Assembly (NCBI GenBank): GCA_037139195.1
Contig: JBAXGW010000034.1
Location: forward strand, 1-45,583
Direction of reading: 5' to 3'
DNA: 45,583 nucleotides
Source of the DNA: JBAXGW01 sp037139195
GTDB taxonomy: Bacteria; Bacteroidota; Bacteroidia; Bacteroidales; JAHJDW01
In this document: one piece after another, positions 9,840 through 18,209 of the stretch
How the letters are laid out: every line of letters begins with the position of its first letter
Position numbering within the stretch: the first letter of the stretch is position 1
The notes under the pieces: model-generated
Seen by the model: only the letters and a program-made list of their open reading frames with translations
Told to the model about the DNA's origin: nothing
Database searches by the model: none
Program-made: the position numbers and the translations under genes

Positions 9840-10154
9840 TTAATTCCGTTTCACCTCTATAATGTTTCCATCTAAATCATAAAACACTTCTGAATTGTCT
9901 TTAATATTTATTTTAAATTTATAACCTTTATCCAAATATGTTGTTAGAATATATTCTAGTTCGCCTTCATTATATTTTCGTTCAATTAAAGTATTTGAAT
10001 ACTTTTCATTCCAAACCCCAATCTTTTTGCCACATAAATAATAATTAACTTTACATATTGAATCTTCATTATAAAAAATCCATTTCCCATTTTTTTCATT
10101 ATTTAAAACTTCTCCTTCATATAACAATTTCCCTGCTATATCCTTATGTTTCAC
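9840..10154 (-). CDS. Small MORN/YwqK-like repeat protein
   Basis: 104 residues from a GTG start. The start is supported by a GTGA overlap: the upstream gene's TGA (10153-10151) shares bases with this GTG, a usual sign of coupled translation. The sequence contains variants of the MORN-like pattern (KLLYEGEVLNNEKNGKWIFYNED, then CGKKIGVWNEKYSN and DGNIIEVKRN) seen in YwqK-type proteins of Bacteroidota. There is no signal peptide. Such repeats form short beta-hairpins; no activity can be deduced. It probably works with the secreted protein upstream, to which it is translationally linked. Confidence 0.7.
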   Translation of the reverse strand: MKHKDIAGKLLYEGEVLNNEKNGKWIFYNEDSICKVNYYLCGKKIGVWNEKYSNTLIERKYNEGELEYILTTYLDKGYKFKINIKDNSEVFYDLDGNIIEVKRN

Positions 10155-10576
10155 ATAAAGGTTTTTAACGTCAGAAAAACTAAAATCTTTTTTAAATAAT
10201 CTGGAAAATCTGAGCTCTCAAAATCTACTGTTCTATCACAACAACTTGTCCAAAGCTTGTTATTATTTTTAGCTGCAGAAACTAAATACTTTTTATTTAA
10301 CTCAAAGTCTACACCATTTGAAAATGCCCATGAATTATATACACTAATCGTATCATCTAAAACGCCTCTATATTTATCTATTAATTTCAATTTAATATTC
10401 CATTCAATATCTAACGAATCTTTTGAAATTAAAACTAATTCACCTGTGAAAACTGCATCATAATTCAAATATTCCGAAATCGAAAATTCTCCCTTTGAAC
10501 AAGAGCAAAAAACATCTCTTCCAAGTAACATTAAAAGAAAAATTATTATTATTTTTTCATAATTAAAAACATTCAA
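10151..10576 (-). CDS. Small secreted protein with TIMP/NTR-like features; start region looks frameshifted
   Basis: The open frame gives 141 residues from a TTG at 10576. It has a hydrophobic stretch ending FCSCSKGEF, then YDAVFTGELVLIS, DKYRG, DFELNKKYLVSAAK and TSCCDRT. A CxC directly after the signal peptide, a DAVFTG strand and later paired Cys resemble bacterial TIMP/NTR-like proteins, but I hold this loosely. The only ATG with a good context (10560-10558) is out of frame: it reads ATGAAAAAATAA. One extra A in that A6 run would give a classic signal peptide beginning MKKIIIIFLLMLLG. A single-base deletion, a sequence error or slippage is therefore likely. The stop overlaps the next gene's start by 4 nt. 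Confidence 0.6.
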   Translation of the reverse strand: MNVFNYEKIIIIFLLMLLGRDVFCSCSKGEFSISEYLNYDAVFTGELVLISKDSLDIEWNIKLKLIDKYRGVLDDTISVYNSWAFSNGVDFELNKKYLVSAAKNNNKLWTSCCDRTVDFESSDFPDYLKKILVFLTLKTFM

Positions 10577-10594
10577 TTAATTCCAATAATCAAA

Positions 10595-11020
10595 TCACTT
10601 TTCATCTTTCAATGTTTCATAATAAGACTTCAAACCTAAAGCCCGTTGTTTAACAATATCCATTTGTCTTTCTGCTGCAACTATTCTCCATATTGTGCCT
10701 TGTAAATTATTAAAAACTGTCCCAGCTAAAGAGATTTCAGTATCTCGGTATAAAAGCCATTTTTGTTGTGCAAGTTTAAGCTTTTCTTTCTCTTCCTCTG
10801 AAAGAATATTCATTAACTGCTTATAATATTTGTTTAATTCAGAATCCCAAGCATCCATTGCTCTTCTAGTACAATCTATCATTCCAACTGTTGTTTGATT
10901 CGCTGTCGAATCCAAACATTTTTGAAGTTGAATATCGATTTCATGCTTATTCTCTATAGCTTGAGCAAAAGCTCCTTTGCAAATCAATGCAAACGCAAAA
11001 CACAATAAAAATCGCCTCAT
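10595..11020 (-). CDS. LprI-family (DUF1311) secreted protein
   Basis: 141 residues with a signal peptide (MRRFLLCFAFALICKGAFAQ). The mature part has paired Cys (QKCLDSTANQTTVGMIDCTRRAMDAWDSELNKYY) and the family pattern LKLAQQKWLLYRD followed by GTIWRIVAAERQMDIVKQRA, which places it in the LprI / DUF1311 group. Some members inhibit lysozyme; here a periplasmic role is inferred only from the family. The 5' leader directly upstream of the ATG is a 7-nt repeat array (11024-11058). Confidence 0.85.
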   Translation of the reverse strand: MRRFLLCFAFALICKGAFAQAIENKHEIDIQLQKCLDSTANQTTVGMIDCTRRAMDAWDSELNKYYKQLMNILSEEEKEKLKLAQQKWLLYRDTEISLAGTVFNNLQGTIWRIVAAERQMDIVKQRALGLKSYYETLKDEK

Positions 11021-11023
11021 TAA

Positions 11024-11058
11024 TTAATTCTTTCTTCTTAATTCCTGATTCTTGATTC
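11024..11058 (-). repeat. Heptameric tandem repeat in the leader of the LprI-like gene
   Basis: Five contiguous 7-nt units on the minus strand, consensus GAATYAR (GAATCAA, GAATCAG and GAATTAA among them), starting 4 nt upstream of the ATG at 11020. The same heptad family forms a seven-unit array at 20493-20541. Confidence 0.7.
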
Positions 11059-11065
11059 CATTCCC

Positions 11066-11812
11066 TTAATCATTATTCATAAACCCTTGCTTCTCAATCA
11101 CACTTAAAAATGCTTTTGAAAAATGGATATTGTCTTTTTTAGTGTAGCGCTTCTCGGTGAATATGCGTGCTAGCGATGGCAAATCATTTGCTTTTAGCAG
11201 TTCTTGAGTTTCAGGCAATGCTTCTTTTTCAGCATATAACATATCAATTTCTTCATTTGAAAAATCTTGATATACTTCATTATGAACTACTGCTCTAATA
11301 GGCAATCTATCAGTTAACCCAGGCGTTTCTTCTGGATAACCAACAACCACTGTAGTTACTGGCACCACTCCTGCTGGCAGTTTAAGCAAATCAACCAATT
11401 TGTCAGCCTGATATGTTGTAGTTCCTAAATAGCAAATGCCTAAACCTAAGCTTTCGGCAGCAATACAAACATTCTGTGCAGCAAGCAAAGCATCAATCGC
11501 ACCAGTGAAAAACGACAAATAATTGTCATAACCTGGCTCCGCATCTCTTTGTTTACACCATTTGTTAAAACGATTAAAATCGGCACAAAATGTTAAAACT
11601 ACAGGAGCTTGCTCCACCATTTTTTGACCAAAATGAATTCCACATAATTGTTTTTTAAGTTCTTCATCTTTAGTAACAACAATACTATAAACCTGCATAT
11701 TACCAGTTGTTGATGCTCTTGAACCTGCTTCCAATATAATATTCAATGTTGTTTGATCTATCGGAGTGCTTTTGTATTTACGTATTGTACGATGTTCTAA
11801 AATTGTTTTCAT
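11066..11812 (-). CDS. FMN-dependent nitroreductase family oxidoreductase
   Basis: 248 residues from ATG. The N-terminus has the nitroreductase signature (HRTIRKYKSTPI, residues about 7-18), an FMN-binding segment (GSRASTTGNMQVYSIVV, about 30-46) and a central AAESLGLGICYLGTTTYQADKLVDLLKLP followed by VPVTTVVVGYPEE, all typical of the NfsA/FRP-like branch. A ~70-residue C-terminal extension (AEKEALPETQELLKAN to the end) resembles the extended members. It should be a cytoplasmic NAD(P)H-dependent flavoenzyme that reduces nitro compounds, quinones or flavin; the physiological substrate is not evident. A repeat-rich gap separates it from the AlkD-like gene upstream. Confidence 0.88.
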   Translation of the reverse strand: MKTILEHRTIRKYKSTPIDQTTLNIILEAGSRASTTGNMQVYSIVVTKDEELKKQLCGIHFGQKMVEQAPVVLTFCADFNRFNKWCKQRDAEPGYDNYLSFFTGAIDALLAAQNVCIAAESLGLGICYLGTTTYQADKLVDLLKLPAGVVPVTTVVVGYPEETPGLTDRLPIRAVVHNEVYQDFSNEEIDMLYAEKEALPETQELLKANDLPSLARIFTEKRYTKKDNIHFSKAFLSVIEKQGFMNND

Positions 11813-11823
11813 ATATCAGATTA

Positions 11824-11957
11824 TTAAGTTATAAAGTTTTTAAAGTAATAAAGTTTTTAAAGTTATAAAATTCTTAAAGTTGTTGAGTTTACTTTAAACT
11901 TTCAACTTTACAAACTGAAAGTTTGATTTTATAAACTTTCAACTTTATGAACTTTAC
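11824..11957. repeat. Degenerate ~9-nt AAAGTT repeat array with inverted arm
   Basis: The plus strand carries repeated TAAAGTT units at roughly 9-nt spacing from 11824 to about 11890, then inverted units (AACTTT) to 11957. An internal perfect stem is GAAAGTTT at 11917-11924 with AAACTTTC at 11933-11940. The inverted arm extends into the last codons of the AlkD-like gene. Confidence 0.75.
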
Positions 11958-12615
11958 AAGCTCTTAGTTCACGTAGTGCATCCGTTGCAATCCACTTCGC
12001 CGATTTGCTGTCAAATTTAAGCATAAGTTCGGCTATTTCTATGGCTTTTTTATTTAATATTTCGTTTCTCTTTCCTAATTGTCGTAACGCCCAATTGATG
12101 GCTTTTTTAACAAAATTGCGTTCGTCAACTGAATATTTGAGCATCAATTCCCAAAATGGAGCGTAATCAACAGCCAAATAAGCGTGTTTTTTTAAGCCAT
12201 ACATTGCCATGATAACAAAACCAGCTCTTCTAACATATTCTTCATCTCTATTTGCCCATGATAAAGCTTTTTCATAAGCATCTTTTGTATAAGTAAAGCA
12301 ACTCATGCAAACACAATCACATACATCCCAAGAGTTAAAACCAAGAACCCATTCTTCCATTAATTTACCTGTCATTTTCTTTGGGTCGGCAATCATTCCT
12401 GCCAGTAAACGTGCTTCGTGTTTATTTGTTTTCCACAGTTCAATCGCTAATTCATGATTTTTCTTAAATCGTTTATCTTTTGCTAAAACGCGTATCGTCG
12501 GGGTTGTCATTCCGTAGGCATTATCAACGTTTACACCAAAGTGCGCCATTCCCAAGCGATTCTTCTCGCTAGCGTTTTTTTCAAAATAGGCAATTATTTC
12601 TTCAACTTCCTTCAT
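11929..12615 (-). CDS. DNA alkylation repair protein, AlkD-like HEAT-repeat glycosylase
   Basis: 228 residues from the ATG at 12615, which overlaps the comEC-like stop as ATGA. Tandem helical HEAT-like repeats run through the protein, with the family motifs GMTTPTIRVLAK, NKHEARLLAGMI, NSWDVCDCVC, RRAGFVIMAMYGL and NFVKKAINWALRQLGKR. AlkD enzymes excise bulky or positively charged alkylpurines without base flipping. The C-terminal ten residues (ACKVHKVESL) are encoded by the AAAGTT repeat array (11929-11957), so the natural end of the protein appears to have been replaced or extended by repeat DNA. It is last in the SpoIID-ComEC-AlkD group. Confidence 0.88.
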   Translation of the reverse strand: MKEVEEIIAYFEKNASEKNRLGMAHFGVNVDNAYGMTTPTIRVLAKDKRFKKNHELAIELWKTNKHEARLLAGMIADPKKMTGKLMEEWVLGFNSWDVCDCVCMSCFTYTKDAYEKALSWANRDEEYVRRAGFVIMAMYGLKKHAYLAVDYAPFWELMLKYSVDERNFVKKAINWALRQLGKRNEILNKKAIEIAELMLKFDSKSAKWIATDALRELRACKVHKVESL

Positions 12616-14729
12616 CTATTTATTTTTAAAATCAACGCTCCATCTCTAGCAATATTCTCAACTGGAATATTGTTTTCTTTGCATTTTCGTTCAACAAAAT
12701 TAATTGTTTTATACGAATTTGAGCCATCAATCAGTACTTTTTTTAGTTTAAAAACGGCTTGAATTTTTTCTAAATCAAACCACGAATTATTCATCACCAG
12801 CAAATAGTCAAGCTGCTGTTTTTCTGATAGTTCAAAGTCAATATCTTTATTCAACAAAAAAAGTTTTATTCCATTAAATTGAATGAGTTTGTTTTTTGCT
12901 TGCAAACCAATTTCTTTACTTATTTTCACAGCATCAAACCCAATATATTCAGGCTGTTTGAGTCCGCAATTCATCCAATAGGTTTGCAAATAAAACTTTT
13001 TAATAAAGTCGTCATTCTTCAAACTATCATCGGAAACAATAATATGATATTTGCCATTAATAAAATCAATAGCAGTCCTACCTTTCATGGAATAAACTAT
13101 CATTTCTGTTTTATTTATGGCTTTATACTCTTGAAAAGCACTCCACGAAACCCACAAAATAGTCAATCCTAAAATTATATTTATCAATACCTTACTTTTA
13201 TAATAAAACCAAGTTGCAATACATGTTACAACTAGCATTGATACTAACAAATCAAATGTTGAAAATGGAACATTCTTTGCAACCGAATAAGGCAATTGTT
13301 CAACCCAATTGATAATTAGCATCATCAACTTCATAAAAAAACCAATAAGTTGGGCTAATAAATCAGCAATAAAATGTATAGGCGAAACGAACAAAAGTAG
13401 TATTCCTAAATACATTATTACTGTGGTTAATGGCAAAACAATAAGGTTTGTAATAATAAAATAATTGGGGAATTGGTGAAAATAAAACATCGACAATGGA
13501 AATGTAAATAACTGTGCAGCAATCGACACTGTTATCAAACTCCAAATATTTGTTAGTATTTTTGATTTAAAACTAAGCAATGAATCTAACTCTGGCTGCA
13601 AACTAACAATTCCAACTATTGCCAAATAGGATAATTGAAATCCTATATTCATCAAAATATACGGATTGAAAACAAGAATCAAAAAGGCACTAGCAGCAAG
13701 CGTATTATAAATATTATTATATCGCATAATAGATTTTGCAACCACCACAAAGCTAAACATCAGCGAAGCTCTTACAACGCAAGGTGAGAAACCTGAAATC
13801 AAAGCATAAACCCACAAAAAAGCAAGTGATATAGATATATCTAACAACTTCTTCCTTTTGAAATTTGGAATCTGCTTTAAAATATATGTGATTACAATAA
13901 ATATCAACCCAACATGCATTCCAGAAACTGAAAGCACATGAATAATGCCTGTATTGGAAAAAGATTGAACCGTTGAAGGCTCTATTTCATCGACATATCC
14001 AAGTATTAGTGCTCCAAGCATCGCCTTATCTGGTTTTGACAGATTATCGTTATCGAAAAATTTATATATATAAGCTTGCACATCGGCAAAAATTCGTCCG
14101 AAAGAAAATGGACTTCCACGTTTCAACAATGTCCATTTATCGTCGTTTGCATAAGTTTGAAAAAGGATGTTTTTTCGTTTCAACAACTTTTGATAATCAA
14201 ATTCGCCAGGATTTTTTGGAGATTTAACCGAATCGATTTTAGAATAAAGAATGAGTTTGTCATTGGATTGCAATTGTTCCGACAATCCACTTCTTTTGAA
14301 ATAAACCAACAAATGACCTTGTGTTTCAACTCTTTGATTATTTGATACAACAATTTCGCTTATATTTACAATGGCTTTCACCGATTTTTCTTTTAAAATT
14401 GGTTTTCCATCAATTTCAGCAATTAAGGAAGTACTGTCGTTCCTTCCAACGCTAGAAAAATGAATTGCTTGATTAGTTTCATTTTGATACCATGTATTTT
14501 GCATACCAGATAAAAACACTGACAGCGTTAGCAAAATACCAAAAACCCATTCGTAATGAAACAACATGTATTTACGAATTGAAATTGCGGTTAATAGCAA
14601 TAATCCAATCAATGCAAATAAAATATAATCGAAAAAAGAAAGGTAGAAATTGGTTTGAATAGTGAAGAAAATCCCTAATACAAACGGAATAAAAAGCCGA
14701 AGCATTGGTATTTTATTCCATACATTCAT
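12612..14729 (-). CDS. comEC: ComEC/Rec2-family DNA uptake channel
   Basis: 705 residues. Several N-terminal TM helices and a soluble OB-like DUF4131 region (about 85-200) lead into the Competence domain, marked by LGALILGYVDEI and HVLSVSGMHVG (264-274), then a run of about eight TM helices with SGFSPCVVRASLMF. The C-terminal ~150 residues (from TEMIVYSMKGRTAIDF) are soluble but lack the HxHxDH metallo-beta-lactamase motif of the long ComEC form. ComEC carries single-stranded DNA across the inner membrane; the lack of the nuclease-like domain is common in this phylum as I know it. It starts 1 nt after the SpoIID-like stop and overlaps the AlkD-like start, so all three should be co-translated. 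Confidence 0.88.
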   Translation of the reverse strand: MNVWNKIPMLRLFIPFVLGIFFTIQTNFYLSFFDYILFALIGLLLLTAISIRKYMLFHYEWVFGILLTLSVFLSGMQNTWYQNETNQAIHFSSVGRNDSTSLIAEIDGKPILKEKSVKAIVNISEIVVSNNQRVETQGHLLVYFKRSGLSEQLQSNDKLILYSKIDSVKSPKNPGEFDYQKLLKRKNILFQTYANDDKWTLLKRGSPFSFGRIFADVQAYIYKFFDNDNLSKPDKAMLGALILGYVDEIEPSTVQSFSNTGIIHVLSVSGMHVGLIFIVITYILKQIPNFKRKKLLDISISLAFLWVYALISGFSPCVVRASLMFSFVVVAKSIMRYNNIYNTLAASAFLILVFNPYILMNIGFQLSYLAIVGIVSLQPELDSLLSFKSKILTNIWSLITVSIAAQLFTFPLSMFYFHQFPNYFIITNLIVLPLTTVIMYLGILLLFVSPIHFIADLLAQLIGFFMKLMMLIINWVEQLPYSVAKNVPFSTFDLLVSMLVVTCIATWFYYKSKVLINIILGLTILWVSWSAFQEYKAINKTEMIVYSMKGRTAIDFINGKYHIIVSDDSLKNDDFIKKFYLQTYWMNCGLKQPEYIGFDAVKISKEIGLQAKNKLIQFNGIKLFLLNKDIDFELSEKQQLDYLLVMNNSWFDLEKIQAVFKLKKVLIDGSNSYKTINFVERKCKENNIPVENIARDGALILKINR

Positions 14730-14730
14730 T

Positions 14731-15870
14731 CTATTCGGGAATTTGTTTATAGCTTATTTTTACCCCGTGAAAATAAAAGTCAATTATTTGAAGATAATTA
14801 TATCCCGACAATGCCATTTTCATAGCTCCTTCTTGGCACATACCCACGCCATGTCCGTGTCCACGACCTGTAAGCAAAACATAACTCCCATCGGTAGTGG
14901 TTTCGAAAAATGTAGATTTCAAATTAAATTTAGTTCTAAAATTCTTCAACGGTATTTGTGCTCCATTTACATCATAAAACGACTTTCGAAAAGGCTGTTT
15001 AAAAGTCAAATAGTCGTTCATATTTTCTTGATTAATGCTACAGCCATTGCTTTTCAAATAGTTAATCCAATCATTCACTGGGATTTTTTTATCCCACTTT
15101 GCATTTTGCGAATTTCGACAGAAAGTATCGGTTACAGGTCGTAAATAGGGCATTGATTTGGTCCAAACATCAAGAGAGGAAACCGTTTGCCCTCCACAAT
15201 TAGAATGAAATGCTGACAAAATGTAATTACCAGATGAATCAACTAAGGTCATTCCACGAGTGGCAATTGCAGCCATTAGTATATCACTATTTCTGCATTT
15301 TCCCCGATATACCTGACAGTGAACTTTGTCGCAAATATTATAGCCTTGATCGGTATGACGATAAAAGTGCCCTAAAACATAGGTTCGACACAAAACTGCT
15401 TGGGTTTTAAAATATTCCATTGGGGCTCTCGAACCACCTTCGGCTTCAACTACTCCTGCAACATAATAATCAATATTGATGTAATTGATAATAATCAAGC
15501 TATTATCCAGAATACTAACAATCAATCCGTCATCAAAATTCAATGGTTTTTTATCTGGCTTAATAAGTTGAATTTGAAAACTATTAATAAAGCCATTCTT
15601 AAGCATTTGCACTTTTTTATAAATACCAACCAAAGAATCGCCAAACTTAATTTTTACCTTTAAGTCTTCTAAACTAATATTCACTTTTTTATTTAGTGGA
15701 ATTGCGATGATTGCAGAATCATCAGTCATAAGCCTATATCCATTCGACATCGGCGTAAAAACAAATTCGGCAATTTTAACATCGGTGTACAAACGGACTT
15801 TTATTCGGTCTTCGGCCTCAACAATATTTGAAGATATCAGAAGGAATAAAAAAATTAATAAATTTTTCAT
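14731..15870 (-). CDS. SpoIID/LytB domain secreted protein
   Basis: 379 residues with a signal peptide (about 1-19). The SpoIID domain is recognisable by YYVAGVVEAEGGSRAPMEYFKTQAVLCRTYVL (about 135-166; Glu 142 or 144 aligns with the proposed catalytic Glu), CDKVHCQVYRGK, FHSNCGGQT and the C-terminal GRGHGHGVGMCQEGAMKMALSGYNYLQIIDFYF. SpoIID proteins are lytic transglycosylases acting on denuded peptidoglycan; outside spore formers the homologues probably remodel cell wall. Placement directly before comEC suggests local wall opening for DNA uptake, but that is inference. A GC-rich hairpin lies upstream. Confidence 0.87.
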   Translation of the reverse strand: MKNLLIFLFLLISSNIVEAEDRIKVRLYTDVKIAEFVFTPMSNGYRLMTDDSAIIAIPLNKKVNISLEDLKVKIKFGDSLVGIYKKVQMLKNGFINSFQIQLIKPDKKPLNFDDGLIVSILDNSLIIINYINIDYYVAGVVEAEGGSRAPMEYFKTQAVLCRTYVLGHFYRHTDQGYNICDKVHCQVYRGKCRNSDILMAAIATRGMTLVDSSGNYILSAFHSNCGGQTVSSLDVWTKSMPYLRPVTDTFCRNSQNAKWDKKIPVNDWINYLKSNGCSINQENMNDYLTFKQPFRKSFYDVNGAQIPLKNFRTKFNLKSTFFETTTDGSYVLLTGRGHGHGVGMCQEGAMKMALSGYNYLQIIDFYFHGVKISYKQIPE

Positions 15871-15920
15871 TTATTGTTTTTTTTAAAAAACTGCAAGCTA
15901 TTAGTTCATTTTCTTTATAG

Positions 15921-15966
15921 ACTTCGACTCCGCTCAGTCTGCGGTTACTCTCAGCAAAGTTGAAGT
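15921..15966. repeat. GC-rich dispersed-type hairpin between the SpoIID-like gene and lpxB
   Basis: ACTTCGAC (15921-15928) pairs with GTTGAAGT (15959-15966) with one mismatch, and inside it CCGC (15930-15933) pairs with GCGG (15941-15944). The core GACTCCGCTCAGTCTG resembles the CTTCGACTCCGCTCAG motif that recurs between genes in many bacterial genomes. It stands out by GC content from its surroundings. Confidence 0.55.
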
Positions 15967-16003
15967 GTAATAATTGTTAACACCTTATAAATTCCTTGCG
16001 GAT

Positions 16004-17125
16004 CTATGTTTTTTTTAATAAGCTAATCATTTTTTTTGCATTAAGAGCAGAAGCACCTTCTCCGCCTAAAACACCAACAAGTTCGTTATAATCAGAAGCA
16101 AGTTGAGTTCGTCGCGCATCATTTTCCAACAACAAATTCAATTCAATTTTAATTTTTTCTACCGTTAAATCGTGCTGAATTAATTCTTTTATCACTTCTT
16201 TGTTCATTATAAGATTAGCCAAAGATACATATTTTACTTTTGCCAATTTCTTTGCAATCCAAAAAGTTACCGAATTTACAGCATAACAAACAACCTGTGG
16301 TATTTTCAACAAGGCAGTCTCCAAGGTAGCAGTTCCAGAAGCAACTAACGCTGCATCTGACACTGATAAAAGCTTATATGTTTGATCTGTAACGCATTTA
16401 ATATTCTTCAGTGTGTAAAAAGATTCCAAATACGATTTATCCATTGATGGAGCACAAGCTATCACAAAATTTATATCAGGATACACTTTTGCAACTTCAA
16501 CAAATACTGGCAAAATCTTAGTTATTTCTTGTTTCCTGCTTCCAGGCAATAATGCAACCATCTTTTTTGTTGCGTCAATTCCTAAAGCTTTAAAACATTC
16601 TGATTTATCAACTTTTGGTCTCGACTTTAATGCATCTATTAATGGATGTCCATTGTATTCCACTTCGACACCAAATTTTGCATAAAAATCTTTTTCAAAA
16701 GGCACTATCGAAAACACTTTGTCAACATCTCTTTTAATTGCATGCACTCTCGATTGCTTCCAAGCCCAAATTTGAGGCGAAATATAATAAAACACCTTGA
16801 TATTATTCTTTTTGGCAAACTCTGCCATTCGCAAATTGAAGCCAGGATAATCAACCAAAATTAGCACATCGGGTTTATATTCTAAAATATCATTTTTACA
16901 AAGCTTGAAATTTTCCAGAATAGTTCTAATATTTTTAGCAACTTCAACGAAGCCCATAAAAGCCAAATCTCGGTAATGTTTAACCAAAAATCCGCCTTGT
17001 GCCTGCATTAAATCACCACCCCAACAACGAAAATTAGCTTCATCATCTTCTACATTCAAATAATGCATTAGATTTGAAGCATGCAAATCGCCCGAAGCTT
17101 CGCCTGCAATGATATAGTATTTCAT
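16004..17125 (-). CDS. lpxB: Lipid-A-disaccharide synthase
   Basis: 373 residues from ATG. The N-terminal KYYIIAGEASGDLHASNLMHYL, the DYPGFNLRMAEFAKKNNIKVFYYISPQIWAWKQSR block, the LLPGSRKQEI motif and the SGTATLETALLKIPQVVCY segment identify LpxB (GT19). It joins UDP-2,3-diacylglucosamine with lipid X on the cytoplasmic face of the inner membrane to give the lipid A disaccharide. It is the last gene of a five-gene minus-strand operon, 2 nt after a small membrane protein and close to surE. Confidence 0.96.
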   Translation of the reverse strand: MKYYIIAGEASGDLHASNLMHYLNVEDDEANFRCWGGDLMQAQGGFLVKHYRDLAFMGFVEVAKNIRTILENFKLCKNDILEYKPDVLILVDYPGFNLRMAEFAKKNNIKVFYYISPQIWAWKQSRVHAIKRDVDKVFSIVPFEKDFYAKFGVEVEYNGHPLIDALKSRPKVDKSECFKALGIDATKKMVALLPGSRKQEITKILPVFVEVAKVYPDINFVIACAPSMDKSYLESFYTLKNIKCVTDQTYKLLSVSDAALVASGTATLETALLKIPQVVCYAVNSVTFWIAKKLAKVKYVSLANLIMNKEVIKELIQHDLTVEKIKIELNLLLENDARRTQLASDYNELVGVLGGEGASALNAKKMISLLKKT

Positions 17126-17127
17126 TG

Positions 17128-17424
17128 CTATTCGATAAAAGATTTGTAATTAACAATTACAATAAGCAAAGCCAAAAGCATGATGCTAATCATAATTCCT
17201 TTACTCGATTGGTCGAAATTCCACTTAGTGCTGTATAGCCTAATTAACAATAAATCTAAACACAGTGCCATTAAATGTAGCGTAGTATCTTTTATTACTT
17301 GATTTCCTGATGCTCTATGATTAATATGAAACATTGAATCGGCAAAATAAAATAATGCGTAAGAAGCAACAGGCACAATAAAACCAATTGCAATACCTAA
17401 ATAAATATTATCTTTTTTTATCAT
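17128..17424 (-). CDS. Small three-helix membrane protein between surE and lpxB
   Basis: 98 residues from ATG; the start overlaps the surE stop by 4 nt (ATGA) and the stop lies 2 nt before lpxB. Three hydrophobic segments (about 7-29, 48-64 and 75-93) and no enzyme motif are visible. It is certainly translated given the packing. I do not recognise a named family; an accessory role in lipid A or envelope assembly is a guess from position. Confidence 0.8.
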   Translation of the reverse strand: MIKKDNIYLGIAIGFIVPVASYALFYFADSMFHINHRASGNQVIKDTTLHLMALCLDLLLIRLYSTKWNFDQSSKGIMISIMLLALLIVIVNYKSFIE

Positions 17425-18185
17425 AATTCAAACGATTTCAGTTGGTTTATAACTTTATGATTTGTATAATCGGTATGAACTGGCACAATTGATATATAAT
17501 TATTGCTCAAGGCCCATTCGTCGGTATCTTCTGCCATGTCTGAATTTGCAAATTCGCCTGTAAGCCAAAAATACTTATGATGATGAGGATCGAGCGTCTC
17601 TACATATTCATCATCCCAATCTGCCATCGCTTGTCGACAAACCTTAATGCCTTTGACTTCATTTTTATGGTTTTTCGGGAAATTAACATTCAGACATGTG
17701 AATGCAGGTAAGCCTTCTGCTAAAACTTTTATTGCAATTTTTCTAGCATATTCAATTGCAAGAGAAAAATCGGCATTTTCTGAATGATCGAGTAATGAAA
17801 ATCCAATTGAAGGAATCCCCTGGATAGCACCTTCAATAGCAGCTGCCATTGTTCCAGAATATATAACATTGATTGATGAATTAGAACCATGATTAATTCC
17901 CGAAACAATTAAATCAGGTTTTCTTGTAATCGCTTTATGTCCGCCAAGTTTCACACAATCAACAGGAGTTCCAGTACAATAAAACTCAATATAATCCTCC
18001 TCTTTAGCAACTTCCTTTAAACGCAAGATAGTACTCACTGTAAGTGCATGCGACATTCCCGACATTCCATTTTCTGGAGCAACAACTACAATTTCGCCCA
18101 AACCCTTTACTGCTTCAATTAAAGCACGCAAACCGGGTGCTTTTATTCCATCATCATTAGTTATAAAAATCAAAGGTTTCCTCAT
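17421..18185 (-). CDS. surE: 5'/3'-nucleotidase SurE
   Basis: 254 residues from ATG. SurE signatures: ITNDDGIKAPG (Asp 11 and Asp 12 bind the metal), APENGMSGMSHALT (Ser 42 region), YCTGTPVDCVKLG and VSGINHGSN (Asn 98). SurE is a divalent-metal survival protein that removes phosphate from nucleoside monophosphates and short polyphosphates. The length is normal. It lies 24 nt after the coiled-coil gene and overlaps the small membrane gene, in the operon ending with lpxB. Confidence 0.96.
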   Translation of the reverse strand: MRKPLIFITNDDGIKAPGLRALIEAVKGLGEIVVVAPENGMSGMSHALTVSTILRLKEVAKEEDYIEFYCTGTPVDCVKLGGHKAITRKPDLIVSGINHGSNSSINVIYSGTMAAAIEGAIQGIPSIGFSLLDHSENADFSLAIEYARKIAIKVLAEGLPAFTCLNVNFPKNHKNEVKGIKVCRQAMADWDDEYVETLDPHHHKYFWLTGEFANSDMAEDTDEWALSNNYISIVPVHTDYTNHKVINQLKSFEL

Positions 18186-18209
18186 AAATTATTCAATTTT
18201 GAAAAGTAC

